Assembly (NCBI GenBank): GCA_009664345.1
Contig: CP043547.1
Location: 2,880,709 to 2,944,708 of the forward strand
Direction: 5' to 3'
Length of the DNA: 64,000 nt
From: Planctomycetales bacterium 10988
Lineage (GTDB): Bacteria > Planctomycetota > Planctomycetia > Pirellulales > Pb10988
The position numbers and the translations under genes were made by a program. Positions 31,057 to 39,995 of the stretch are shown here, piece after piece. The stretch's first letter is position 1. Each line of letters begins with the position of its first letter. The notes beneath the pieces were generated by a model, which had not been told where the DNA came from, searched no databases, and was given only the letters and a program-made list of their open reading frames with translations.

Positions 31057-31660
31057 CGAGTCGCCCCTTCAATCGAATCGGCGATAGCTTATTTATGAAT
31101 GGAACAAAACATCGGGAACCGTATCCCCATGCTTTCGATCGCAGCTCGTTTTTGCTTGGCAACTTCGTCGGGAAGTCGAAGGCACCAAAGCTTGTTAAAA
31201 CTTGCCGGACAATCACACTTTCCAGTCGCCAAGTGTACAGAGACCCTGGGCGACGTGTTTATTGTTGTAACCGTCGCGGTCAGTTTCAAACGAATTTTTC
31301 GACGCAAAGTCGCTTGATCTGCCGCAACTACTCCCTCTCATGATAGTTAGAAATTTCATTTTTTTCTCAAGATCTTTGCCCAAGAAACCGCACGCTTTCT
31401 GGTGTTTTTTTCAAGCCCCACCCCCTAAATCCTACAGCCCCTTTAACCCTTTCTTTTTCCTTGTTTTTTGTGATCCCCCTGGTCTGTTTGGGTTGACTGT
31501 TTTAATGCCTATGCCTCCTTCTAAATGGCCCCCCTTTCATCCCGAGGATTGGCAGTTCTGGCGATTTGGGTATAGTAAAGGTTTGGGTTGGCTGCCGGTT
31601 TTCTTTCCTTTTGAAAGGTGGATGTGCTTGTGAAAGGAAAGCCCCTCGAAGGACGACGAG
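31057..31660. other. Divergent intergenic region between YTV and lipoate ligase genes
   Basis: No gene is supported; short open frames here lack start signals and protein-like composition. The right third holds a predicted promoter toward the lipoate ligase gene (31549-31576). The left part should hold the YTV promoter, but no clear boxes were found. Confidence 0.4.
31549..31576 (+). promoter_or_regulatory. Predicted promoter for the lipoate ligase-like gene
   Basis: TTGGCA at 31549-31554 and TATAGT at 31571-31576 are separated by 16 bases. Each box matches five of six consensus positions. The start would lie near 31583, giving a leader of about 78 bases. Confidence 0.5.
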
Positions 31661-32398
31661 ATGGAACTGCTCGATTTAAGCTTGGCGACGCCGGAAGAGA
31701 ATCTGGCGCTCGATGAAGCCTTGCTCATGGAAGCTGAAGAGGGAGACCTGCGAGAGACGTTGCGGTTTTGGGAATCGCCGAAAGACTTGGTCGTAATCGG
31801 GCGGGCCTCCAAGATCGCCGAAGAGGCGAACCTGACGAACTGCGAAGCGGACGGCGTACCGGTCTTGCGGCGGACCAGCGGCGGGTGTGCCATCGTCGGC
31901 GGTCCGGGCTGCCTGATGTACTCCTTAATTATAGACCTGCGAAGTCGTCCGCATTTACGCGATATTCAACAGGCCCACCGGGAGGTCTTGGAGCGAATTT
32001 GCCGCGGCATTCATCGGATGGCCCCGGAATTGGCTGAAGGAGAACAGCCACTTCGCCGCGAAGGGATCAGCGATCTGGTCTGCGGAGAGACAAAGGTTTC
32101 CGGCAATAGCCTGCAAGTAAAACGGTATCACCTGCTTTATCATGGGACTTTTTTATATTCCTACCCTTTGGAAAAGATCAGTCGTTATTTAAAGACGCCG
32201 CCGCGGGAGCCGGAATATCGAGCCGGTCGGACGCATGCCTCGTTTGTGGAAAACTTGGAAGTGCCTGCCCAGATGCTCAAAACCGCGATGCGAAACGCTT
32301 GGAATGCCGAAGCGATTCGGACAGACTGGCCCGAGGCGAATGTGAAAGACTTAGTCGAAACCAAATATCAACAGGCCGAGTGGAATGCTCGCCGTTAA
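31661..32398 (+). CDS. Lipoate-protein ligase A family protein
   Basis: The 245-residue protein belongs to the biotin/lipoate ligase (BPL_LplA_LipB) family, which attaches lipoate or transfers octanoate to the lysine of E2 and H-protein domains. The marker loop is RRTSGGCAIVGGPGCLMYSL (residues 70-89). The catalytic lysine is probably Lys145 in CGETKVSGNSLQVKR. The family often has RRxSGGGAVYH, so the GGCAIVGG variant is a departure that could alter substrate or reaction. GAAGGA lies upstream of ATG 31661. It stands close to the ZIP gene on the same strand but with a 66-base spacer. Confidence 0.85.
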   Translation: MELLDLSLATPEENLALDEALLMEAEEGDLRETLRFWESPKDLVVIGRASKIAEEANLTNCEADGVPVLRRTSGGCAIVGGPGCLMYSLIIDLRSRPHLRDIQQAHREVLERICRGIHRMAPELAEGEQPLRREGISDLVCGETKVSGNSLQVKRYHLLYHGTFLYSYPLEKISRYLKTPPREPEYRAGRTHASFVENLEVPAQMLKTAMRNAWNAEAIRTDWPEANVKDLVETKYQQAEWNARR

Positions 32399-32464
32399 AC
32401 AAATCAAGGACCAAACCTAGCGCTGTGATCAACGTGTGATAGTAGCAAGGTAGAAAGGATGGGG

Positions 32465-33436
32465 ATGTTTGCGTTAGGTTTGTTGACCTTTTATTGTGCG
32501 GTCATCATCTTTGGATCGTTGCTCGGCGGGTGGCTTCCCTCGCTGGTCAAGCTCACGCATACGCGATTGCAGGCGATGGTCAGCTTTGTCGCAGGGCTGA
32601 TGCTGGGCGTTTCGCTCTTACACCTCTTGCCGCATGCCGTGGCCGAAGGACTGAGCATCAATCAAGCCGTCGGGTGGATGCTCGGCGGATTATTGGGAAT
32701 GTTCTTCCTGGTGCGAGCGTTTCACTTTCACCATCATGTCGCTCCAGAGGAACTTGACGCCTCCGCTTCGGATTCAACCCAAGCAAGCTCGGAATCAGCG
32801 GAAACTGCCGAAGAACCGATCCTTCCTACCGAGGAACATTCCCATACTCACCACCACCATCACGATCACGACCATGGTTCGCACGAACTTCCTTCACATT
32901 CGTTGAGTTGGCTGGGAGTCTTTCTGGGACTTTCCCTCCATACCGCGATTGACGGCATTGCCCTCGCAGCCGCAGTGAAAGCCGATGCCCATCAAGCGAC
33001 CGGTTGGGGATTTTTTGGGCTGGAACTTTTTTTAGCGGTCTTGTTACATAAACCGCTCGATGCCCTCTCGATCACTTCCTTGATGATCGCCGGAGGCTGG
33101 CAAAGTCAAAGTCGGCAATTGATCAATGGGGCTTTTGCCTTGATGTGTCCCCTCGGAGCGATCGTGCTTTGGCTAGGAGTCGGTCAAGCGGGCGAAATTC
33201 AGCCGATGATTCTCGGGGCAGCCTTGGCTTGTTCGGCAGGCGTTTTTCTTTGCATTTCTCTCGGCGACTTGCTGCCGGAAGTTCACTTTCATAGCCACGA
33301 CCGTTTGAAACTTTCGGCGATGCTCCTGCTCGGCGTGGCCTTGGCCTATGCCATTGGCTTCCTCGAACCCGCTCATCGGCACGACGACACCTATCCCCAT
33401 ACCCACACACAACCAACTACTACCGAAACGCCATAG
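32465..33436 (+). CDS. ZIP family metal transporter
   Basis: This 323-residue inner-membrane protein is of the ZIP family, which moves zinc, iron or other divalent metals into the cytoplasm. Transmembrane segments begin at FALGLLTFYCAVIIFGSLLG. The large cytoplasmic loop between the third and fourth segments has a His cluster (EEHSHTHHHHHDHDHGSHE, residues about 123-141). Metal-site residues are in LHTAIDGIALAAAV of segment 4 and ELFLAVLLHKPLDALSI of segment 5. The start is set at ATG 32465 because GAAAGGA would overlap the other ATG at 32459. A second His-rich run ends the protein (HRHDDTYPHTHTQ). Confidence 0.9.
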   Translation: MFALGLLTFYCAVIIFGSLLGGWLPSLVKLTHTRLQAMVSFVAGLMLGVSLLHLLPHAVAEGLSINQAVGWMLGGLLGMFFLVRAFHFHHHVAPEELDASASDSTQASSESAETAEEPILPTEEHSHTHHHHHDHDHGSHELPSHSLSWLGVFLGLSLHTAIDGIALAAAVKADAHQATGWGFFGLELFLAVLLHKPLDALSITSLMIAGGWQSQSRQLINGAFALMCPLGAIVLWLGVGQAGEIQPMILGAALACSAGVFLCISLGDLLPEVHFHSHDRLKLSAMLLLGVALAYAIGFLEPAHRHDDTYPHTHTQPTTTETP

Positions 33437-33446
33437 ACAATTTTGT

Positions 33447-34496
33447 TTAAAAAGGGCGGGCTTCGTGAAGTAAGGCAGTGACTTGCAGGGTTAGTTGCTC
33501 GGCTTGGTACTCTTCCCAAAGTAATTTCCAAGCCTGACTGAGGGCGTATTCTTCTTCGAAATAGCTCACCTCTTGGGCGGCTTCCTGCCAGGCAAAGACT
33601 TGTTGCCACGCCTGCAACGGGGCGATCGCCAGCCGGTAGGTATTCGCCCGTTCGGACAAGGTGGTGCCGGCCGCATCCAGCCCACCGGTCCATTGCACCA
33701 GTTCTCGCGGCTGACGAAACAAATCACGGACAAAATGCAAATAGAACCTCGCCAGATCCCGCCGCCCCGCTCCGGCAATGGCGGTGAAGTAATCCGTCAA
33801 TAGTTGCAACTGCTGACGACCCAGGGATTGCAAACGCTGCCAAGCGACAATCCGCACCTTGCGTTGCTCCATGGCAAGCCAATTTTGGGCAAGTCGGGAT
33901 TGATAGACTTCGAGAATCGCTTGCCCTGCTGTCGTCATCCACGAGGAAAAATCAAAGGGTGATTCATTCTCCTTGAGAAAATCATCCGCATAGGCCAGTT
34001 GACAAAACGGCTCCGCCACCAAAAAAGGAAGCCGCCGGAAGGCCTTGCCGTAGTCAGATTCTCTCACTGCTTCATAGGTCCAAATCAGCAATAGCCGGTC
34101 CCCGAGGGTTAATTGCTCAACTCGAAACGGAGGCCAATTCGCTTCATCCTCGGGATGAGAAGCCGCCAGCCAGGCCAGCCATTCCAAACTATGCCGACTG
34201 AGGGAAAGCCCCAATTCCTCCGGAGCCGTTCGCTGCCACACTCTCCCCCAAGTTAGATTCTCACCACGAAGATAGCTCGCCTGGACATATCCTCCTTCTT
34301 TGGCCAATCGCTGCACGACGCCCTTTCGCAAACGGTCCTCAATCCCGGCGATTCCCCCTCGATGAAAACAAGACGGACAAGGGCGGACATGCCGCAGCGT
34401 TTGCAGTAGCACTTGCACCGGACGTGCCTTCAGAATCACTTCCAAAGCAAGCAACATTTCCGATTCAAATCGGGTGACAACCAACCCTTGTGACAT
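33447..34496 (-). CDS. Hypothetical protein with CPSC motif, partner of radical SAM gene
   Basis: The 349-residue protein has no recognised domain. A Cys motif VRPCPSCFHRGGIAG occurs near residues 52-67 and may hold half of a metal site. The rest is mainly helical and rich in Trp, Gln and Leu (LSRHSLEWLAWLAASHPEDE, and AWQRLQSLGRQQLQLLTDYF). It is convergent with the ZIP gene (10 bases between stops). It follows the radical SAM gene on the same strand after a 92-base spacer, so the two may form a unit. It could be a substrate, chaperone or partner of that enzyme; this is inference. Confidence 0.5.
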   Translation of the reverse strand: MSQGLVVTRFESEMLLALEVILKARPVQVLLQTLRHVRPCPSCFHRGGIAGIEDRLRKGVVQRLAKEGGYVQASYLRGENLTWGRVWQRTAPEELGLSLSRHSLEWLAWLAASHPEDEANWPPFRVEQLTLGDRLLLIWTYEAVRESDYGKAFRRLPFLVAEPFCQLAYADDFLKENESPFDFSSWMTTAGQAILEVYQSRLAQNWLAMEQRKVRIVAWQRLQSLGRQQLQLLTDYFTAIAGAGRRDLARFYLHFVRDLFRQPRELVQWTGGLDAAGTTLSERANTYRLAIAPLQAWQQVFAWQEAAQEVSYFEEEYALSQAWKLLWEEYQAEQLTLQVTALLHEARPF

Positions 34497-34588
34497 GGAA
34501 ACCCAAATTTACCACGAAGAAAAGTCAAGAAAATAGGGAGAAAAAATCAATAGCATTCGATTCCGACTAAAGATTTTGAAAAAAATTT

Positions 34589-35254
34589 TTATGATTCTTC
34601 AGAAGAATTTTTCGGCCGTTGCCTTTGGGAGACTGGAATCCTGCGCCAGAATTGCTTTGCATGAGCTGCCGGAAATCCATTGATAGTAAGACTTTGCTTC
34701 TCTAGACGAATTTCCAAGGTATTGGACCGCTGCCAACGGGGATCATTTTTTTCGACCCTGTCTGTCAAAAAATGAATTTTTTGATTGCTCGACCCGATCC
34801 ATCGGCGTTGGAATTCGGGGCGATCTTTATTATAAAGACCATCGACAAGTATATCTGTTTCAGAGAATAGTTGTTTAACCCCTGAATCGACGTGACCTTC
34901 CAAGACTTCACGCGTGTACCCACTGAAAATCATCACCGTGAGGTCAATCGCATGAGCTGCTTGAGCAAGCTGGGCCAACGGTCCTGGTTGAGCAAATGGC
35001 TCCCCCCCTAGCAAAGTAATTCCATCCAGCGAATTTTTTTCAGCCGAAGTTTGCAGTTGGCTGATAATCCAAGCAATCGAGACCTTTTGCCCCCCTTGGG
35101 TTGAAAGCATCTCAGGATTACAACAACCGGCACAACGGAAAGGACATCCCTGCACCCAAAGAGCGAACCGCTTTCCGGGACCTTCTGCTTCCGTGCAGGG
35201 TAACCACTGAGCAAGTGAGATCGTCGAGGAAGAGTACTTTGCAGAAAATTGCAT
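34589..35254 (-). CDS. Radical SAM protein of the NrdG/single-cluster 4Fe-4S type
   Basis: From the chosen ATG at 35254 the protein has 221 residues; the frame is open for 19 more codons without a good start. The radical SAM cluster motif CxxxCxxC is Cys37, Cys41 and Cys44 in WVQGCPFRCAGCCNPE, and ITLLGGEPFAQPGPL is the SAM-binding segment. The FSGYTREVLEG motif is characteristic of NrdG-like activases, which generate a glycyl radical on anaerobic ribonucleotide reductase. No nrdD-like gene is in the window, so activation of another partner is possible. The C-terminal 50 residues (LEIRLEKQSLTINGFPAAHA) are extra relative to a minimal NrdG. Confidence 0.8.
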   Translation of the reverse strand: MQFSAKYSSSTISLAQWLPCTEAEGPGKRFALWVQGCPFRCAGCCNPEMLSTQGGQKVSIAWIISQLQTSAEKNSLDGITLLGGEPFAQPGPLAQLAQAAHAIDLTVMIFSGYTREVLEGHVDSGVKQLFSETDILVDGLYNKDRPEFQRRWIGSSNQKIHFLTDRVEKNDPRWQRSNTLEIRLEKQSLTINGFPAAHAKQFWRRIPVSQRQRPKNSSEES

Positions 35255-35841
35255 CGTGATTTCCGGCCTTGAGGAATTGAAAACGAACCACTTTTGTCGG
35301 CTGCGAGTCAACCAATAAAAAATTTTTTTACGTTTTTTTAGACGAAAGAATAAATTCTAACAAAAGATAAAGTCCTCTCCAAATGGTAGCAGTACTTTAC
35401 AATTTTGATAGGTCAAATTATTTTTTTGCTAAACTACTAATCCATCAATATTCGCTTACTAAGCAAGCAACTGATGCATCAAAGTTGTGCAACCATCCAT
35501 CTAGCAGGGATTTTCTTGCTTACAGAATAAGCGAACAAGCTAGAGTGATCGAGTTTAATTGGACGAAATCGTAAAGAATGAGGGAAGAACGATCAATTAA
35601 CAACTCAAAGGTATGTTTTTTGCTCTTTTTTCCACACTGAAAATCGAAGACAAAGCCTACACTTAAACGACATTTTAATATATTTTTGCTATTCCCTTTG
35701 ATAAAACCTTTGCTAATATTGGCAAGTACCCCTATTAATAGGGGGTAGCTAAAACCGAAGTTGAGTCTAGAATTCCAATAGCCTGTGTTAGTGAACGAAC
35801 TGATTTTGCACTAGGATATTCACCGACACTTTAAAAACTTT
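35255..35841. other. AT-rich gene-free region
   Basis: No protein gene is supported here. It contains the promoter side of the radical SAM gene. An imperfect hairpin lies at 35727-35747 (TACCCC...GGGGGTA). The region leads into the small RNA candidate at 35842. Confidence 0.4.
35806..35835 (+). promoter_or_regulatory. Predicted promoter of the small RNA candidate
   Basis: TTGCAC at 35806-35811 (four of six matches) and TTTAAA at 35830-35835 (four of six) are separated by 18 bases. The start would fall near 35842, directly at the foot of the first stem of the RNA. Confidence 0.4.
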
Positions 35842-35962
35842 ATGCATCGTGCCTCGGCGGCAAAAGCTGGCGAAGGGAGAGGTCGCTGTGCAATTTGCAC
35901 GTCGAGCACGATGCGCCTACAGAAACCGTGGGGAAATTTACATCCTTCCCTGCGGTTTTTTT
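35842..35962 (+). ncRNA. Candidate structured small RNA with own terminator
   Basis: A 9-base perfect stem (GCATCGTGC at 35844-35852 with GCACGATGC at 35906-35914) encloses two smaller hairpins. These are CGGC-AAAA-GCTG near 35857-35868, and GTGCA-ATT-TGCAC at 35888-35900. A separate 12-base stem with two wobble pairs (35924-35935 with 35946-35957) follows and runs into seven T residues at 35956-35962, a textbook intrinsic terminator. A promoter-like sequence lies just upstream. No protein is encoded. The fold does not match tRNA, SRP RNA or any riboswitch I recognise. Confidence 0.5.
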
Positions 35963-36003
35963 AATCCCTTTCATAATCCCGTAAATTTATTATAGGTAAA
36001 CAA

Positions 36004-36036
36004 GGGATTCCCTGTATTCATCCACCAGGGAATCCC
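36004..36036. repeat. Perfect 11-base inverted repeat upstream of rlmKL
   Basis: GGGATTCCCTG at 36004-36014 pairs with CAGGGAATCCC at 36026-36036 around an 11-base loop. There is no T run on the plus strand, while the minus strand continues into TTGTTT. It may be an operator or a terminator for antisense transcription. Confidence 0.45.
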
Positions 36037-36196
36037 CCCTCTCAGCAATCCTTTCAATTGAACACACTATCAGCCAGTCACTCCTTCCTGATAGTCGGCT
36101 CTGTTCTCTATCTTCCCAAATTCCTTTTGGTCCCCCGCTACGCAATCGTTCTTCACTTCGTTACAAAGAGACAAAAGACCTTTTCTCTCAAACGAA

Positions 36197-38458
36197 GTGA
36201 GTCGACTTTTGGAATCGTTGCAACTCATCGCTACGAGTGCTTTCGGGCTGGAAGCGGTTGTCTCTCGGGAACTGCAATCGCTAGGGTATGTCCCTCAGGA
36301 GGTCCGTAATGGCCGAATCTTCTATGAAACGGACTTGTTAGGAGTCTGCCGTTCGAACCTCTGGTTGCGGTCCGCCGATCGGGTTCTTATTTGTTTAGGA
36401 CAGTTTGAAGCCCCGGATTTTGGGGTGCTTTTTGATGAGACCAAGGCCCTTCCTTGGGAGCGTTGGATTCCCCGGAACGGTTCTTTCCCTGTCCGAGGCC
36501 GCTCGCACAAGTCCCAGCTCTCTAGCGTACCTGCTTGCCAGAGAATGGTAAAAAAGGCGATCGTCGAACGCTTACGGGCAGGTCACCAAGTCGAGGAACT
36601 CCCCGAAGATGGCCCTCTTTTCCCGATTGAAATTGCTCTCTATGAAAATCAAGCGACGTTAACCCTGGACACTTCTGGCCCAGGTCTGCACAAGCGTGGA
36701 TATCGTACCTACATTGGCCCGGCTCCTTTAAAAGAAACGCTCGCTTCCGCCTTAATTCAACTCAGTTTTTGGAAACCTGGCCGGCCTTTTTGGGACCCGT
36801 TTTGTGGTAGTGGAACGCTAGCAATCGAGGCGGCTTTGATCGGTTGTAACAAAGCCCCTGGTTTGGAACGAACCTTTGTCGCCGAGGAATGGCCCACGTT
36901 TCCTCACCAACTCTGGCAAGACGCCCGCGAAGAGGCCCAAGCCGAGATCGTTCCTTCCTTCGAAGAACCCCTGATTGCCACGGATGCCGATGAACGGATC
37001 TTGCGGATCGCCCGTCAACATGCCGAACAGGCGGGCGTTGCCCACCAAATTCATTTTCAAGCAATGCCCTTTCAAGAGATCTCCAGCAAGCGGCAATATG
37101 GATGTCTGATCGCGAACCCTCCTTACGGAAACCGACTTGGAGAAAAAACCGAAATCGAGCCGCTTTATCAACAGCATATTCCGCAAGTTCTCCGCCGTTT
37201 TCCGACTTGGAGCCATTTTCTTCTCACCGCCTATCCGGACTTCGAAAAGCTGATCGGTCAGCACGCGAGTCGCCGCCGTAAACTCTACAACGGACGGCTG
37301 GAATGTACCTACTATCAATTTCATGGCCCCAAGCCTGGCCAAAAGCTGAGTTCCGAACGAGAACTGGCACAGCAAACGCCCCCCTCTTCACCCGACGTTT
37401 CAGAAAACCCAACCAACTCTGATCAAAAACCCCCTTCCAGCGAAACTCCCTCCGCCATTGTGCGGCCAGCCTTCGGCGGAATCACGACAAAAGCCTTGGA
37501 GCAGGCAGAAATTTTTCGCTCTCGGCTCAAAAAACGAGCTAGACACTTTCGCCGATGGCCCGCCAAACAGGGGATCACCTGCTTTCGGCTCTATGATCGA
37601 GACATTCCCGAAGTCCCACTGATCGTCGATCGCTACGATCAATGCCTGCATATGGCCGAATACGACCGGCCTCACGATCGCAGCGTGGCCGAGCATGCCG
37701 ATTGGCTGGATCGGATGAAACAAACCGCCGCCGAAACCCTGGAGGTTCCGCTTGATCGCGTCTTTTTCAAACATCGTGCCCGTCAAAAGGGAACACAACA
37801 ATACGAGCGAGTCGATGAAAAATCCGCCATCTATTTGGTTCAAGAAGGTGGTTTGACCTTCGAGGTGAATCTTTCGGACTATTTGGATACGGGCCTTTTT
37901 CTCGATCATCGCACCACCCGAGCGATGGTCCGCGACGAGGCAGATGGCAAACGATTTCTCAATCTCTTCTGCTATACCGGAGCGTTCAGTGTTTATGCCG
38001 CTGCCGGCGGGGCCGCGAGTACCACTTCGGTCGATCTTTCCGGAACCTATCTGGATTGGGCCAATCGGAACCTCGCCCACAACGGGTTCACCTCTTCATC
38101 GCACCGGACCGTTTGCGAAGATGTACTGACTTTTCTTGAAGAAGATCGCTCTGAATATGACCTGGCTGTGATTGATCCCCCTACTTTTTCCAACAGTAAG
38201 CAGCTCGACGAAGATTGGGAAATCCAACACGATTATCTTCCTGTGTTGAAACTCGTCAGCCAGCGGATGCCCCCCGGCGGAGTCATCTACTTCTCAACGA
38301 ATTTTCGCCGGTTTCGGTTTGAAGAAGAAAGCCTCTTGCCCCAACTCTCAGGCAGTTGGAAGTGCGTGGAAATCTCTCGCCAAACGGTGCCGGAAGATTT
38401 TCGCAATCGACGCATTCACCGCTGCTGGCGGCTGGAAAAGGAAAGCGAACGGCTTTAA
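36197..38458 (+). CDS. rlmL: Bifunctional 23S rRNA methyltransferase RlmKL
   Basis: This 753-residue fusion methylates two guanines of 23S rRNA (m2G2445 by RlmL and m7G2069 by RlmK in E. coli). The RlmL half has a THUMP region (about 60-165), the SAM-binding PFCGSGTLAIEAAL and the catalytic LIANPPYGNRLGE near residue 305. A Pro/Ser-rich linker (about 395-440) leads to RlmK. RlmK has VDRYDQCLHMAEYDRP, a PUA-like part, FLNLFCYTGAFSVYAA and DPPTFSNSK near residue 660. The GTG at 36197 starts the domain without extra residues, and no good Shine-Dalgarno sequence is present. Both catalytic motifs are intact. Confidence 0.93.
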   Translation: MSRLLESLQLIATSAFGLEAVVSRELQSLGYVPQEVRNGRIFYETDLLGVCRSNLWLRSADRVLICLGQFEAPDFGVLFDETKALPWERWIPRNGSFPVRGRSHKSQLSSVPACQRMVKKAIVERLRAGHQVEELPEDGPLFPIEIALYENQATLTLDTSGPGLHKRGYRTYIGPAPLKETLASALIQLSFWKPGRPFWDPFCGSGTLAIEAALIGCNKAPGLERTFVAEEWPTFPHQLWQDAREEAQAEIVPSFEEPLIATDADERILRIARQHAEQAGVAHQIHFQAMPFQEISSKRQYGCLIANPPYGNRLGEKTEIEPLYQQHIPQVLRRFPTWSHFLLTAYPDFEKLIGQHASRRRKLYNGRLECTYYQFHGPKPGQKLSSERELAQQTPPSSPDVSENPTNSDQKPPSSETPSAIVRPAFGGITTKALEQAEIFRSRLKKRARHFRRWPAKQGITCFRLYDRDIPEVPLIVDRYDQCLHMAEYDRPHDRSVAEHADWLDRMKQTAAETLEVPLDRVFFKHRARQKGTQQYERVDEKSAIYLVQEGGLTFEVNLSDYLDTGLFLDHRTTRAMVRDEADGKRFLNLFCYTGAFSVYAAAGGAASTTSVDLSGTYLDWANRNLAHNGFTSSSHRTVCEDVLTFLEEDRSEYDLAVIDPPTFSNSKQLDEDWEIQHDYLPVLKLVSQRMPPGGVIYFSTNFRRFRFEEESLLPQLSGSWKCVEISRQTVPEDFRNRRIHRCWRLEKESERL

Positions 38459-38582
38459 TGCAAGGATGCTAGAGATCCCTTTTCTCCTTCGTTACGATAG
38501 AAGGATTGATCGACCTTTATTGATGGGTCCAGAAAGACATCCGTTTCCCCCTGCCCAACCTTTCCTGCCCCTAGGAGTAACC

Positions 38583-39941
38583 ATGAGCCGAGAAAATCGT
38601 CGGGATTTCATTCAAAAGTCCGCCGCGGCTGCCGCAGGTGCGAGCCTGATGGCTGCCCCCGCAATTGCCAAAAGCCGCCAAAGTGCCAATGACCGCCTTC
38701 GCGTTTGCCTCGTTGGTCTGCGAGGCCGTGGCCGCCGCCATCTGGAAGCCTTGCATGAAATGGCCAAAGAGAATGTCGAAATCGCCGCCTTTTGCGACTG
38801 CGACGAGCGGATCGCCCAAACGGCATCGGAAAACTACGAAAAACGAACCGGCAAGAAAATCCCGGTGATCGTCGATTATCAAAAGATGCTCGAAGACAAG
38901 TCGATCGATGCGGTCAGCTTGGCCACGCCGAACCACTGGCATGCCTTGCAAACAATTTGGGCCTGTCAGGCGAAGAAAGACGTCCTCGTGGAGAAACCCG
39001 CTTCCCACAATATTTGGGAAGGCAAACAGATGATCAAAGCCGCCGAAAAATACGGCATCATCGTCCAGCACGGGACGCAATGCCGGGCCAGCCCGAACAT
39101 CCGCGAAGGAATTCAAAAACTCCACGAAGGGGCCATCGGACGCATTTATATGGTTCGAGGCGTTGCTTTCAAAAGGCGAGCCAGTGGACGCGACGACTTC
39201 CAACCAGTTCCTCCAGGAATGCACTGGGACAAGTGGCTCGGCCCGGCCCCGGATGCGAAGTACAACCTGCTTGCCATTCAACGATGGCGCTTTCTCAAGC
39301 AATACGGCAATGGCGAAATCGGCGACCAAGGCGTTCATCAGCTTGATATCATGCGCTGGGGTCTGCAAATCGACACGCATCCGAACCGCGTGCAGTCGAT
39401 GGGTGGCATGTATATGTACCCGACCGGCGACCAAACCACGCCGGGCACTCAGACCTTTTCTTGCCAATATGATGACCATGACATCATGCTTCAATTTGAT
39501 GTGCGAAACGGCTATACCAACCCGGAAGCCGGCATGGGAACCGAGTATCCGTTCGTCGATCACCGGAATGTCGTCGGGGTGATATTCCTCGGAACCGAAG
39601 GCTATATGATCTTCCCGAACTATAGCTCGTACTATACGTTCCTCGGGAGCAAGCGAGAGCCTGGCCCCTCTGCTTCGACCGAAGGGGCACCAATGATGGA
39701 CCTGGATCTCTTCCAAAACTGGGCCTCGGCCATCCGTCAACGCGATCCCTCGACGCTAATGGCCCCCATTCAAGAAGGGTATCTTTCCAGCGTGTTGCCG
39801 CATTTGGCCAATATCGCCTACGAAACCCGACGCACTTTGGAATTCGATCCGAAGTCGGAAACCTTCATTGGCGACGACGAGGCGAATCAATATTTAACTC
39901 GCGATTACCGTGCGCCTTATATTGTTCCCCAAGAAGTCTAA
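38583..39941 (+). CDS. Tat-exported Gfo/Idh/MocA family oxidoreductase
   Basis: The 452-residue protein has a twin-arginine-type signal (ENRRDFIQKSAAAAAGASLM) and is predicted to act outside the cytoplasmic membrane. The NAD(P)-binding Rossmann motif is VCLVGLRGRGRR (about 41-52). The EKP motif of the family is in VLVEKPASHNIWEGKQM. Later segments are GEIGDQGVHQLDIMRWGL, with the conserved His and Asp, and TNPEAGMGTEYPFVDHRNVV. The substrate is a sugar or inositol derivative in known relatives; which one is not evident. ATG 38583 follows TAGGAG. The frame is open 88 codons upstream but only from overlap with rlmKL. Confidence 0.9.
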   Translation: MSRENRRDFIQKSAAAAAGASLMAAPAIAKSRQSANDRLRVCLVGLRGRGRRHLEALHEMAKENVEIAAFCDCDERIAQTASENYEKRTGKKIPVIVDYQKMLEDKSIDAVSLATPNHWHALQTIWACQAKKDVLVEKPASHNIWEGKQMIKAAEKYGIIVQHGTQCRASPNIREGIQKLHEGAIGRIYMVRGVAFKRRASGRDDFQPVPPGMHWDKWLGPAPDAKYNLLAIQRWRFLKQYGNGEIGDQGVHQLDIMRWGLQIDTHPNRVQSMGGMYMYPTGDQTTPGTQTFSCQYDDHDIMLQFDVRNGYTNPEAGMGTEYPFVDHRNVVGVIFLGTEGYMIFPNYSSYYTFLGSKREPGPSASTEGAPMMDLDLFQNWASAIRQRDPSTLMAPIQEGYLSSVLPHLANIAYETRRTLEFDPKSETFIGDDEANQYLTRDYRAPYIVPQEV

Positions 39942-39995
39942 AGCTTGGGCTTTTATCTAAAAACTACTTTTTACTGTCTAAACTGAGGTTCTCAC

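Noticed and set aside
35844-35914. tRNA-like stem of seven to nine bases enclosing about 70 bases
   Set aside because: There is no T-loop TTC sequence, no proper anticodon arm and no CCA-like end. It is reported instead as an unidentified small RNA.
36058-36309. Small gene overlapping the start of rlmKL
   Set aside because: It has no start signal, and its second half overlaps the conserved N terminus of RlmKL in another frame.
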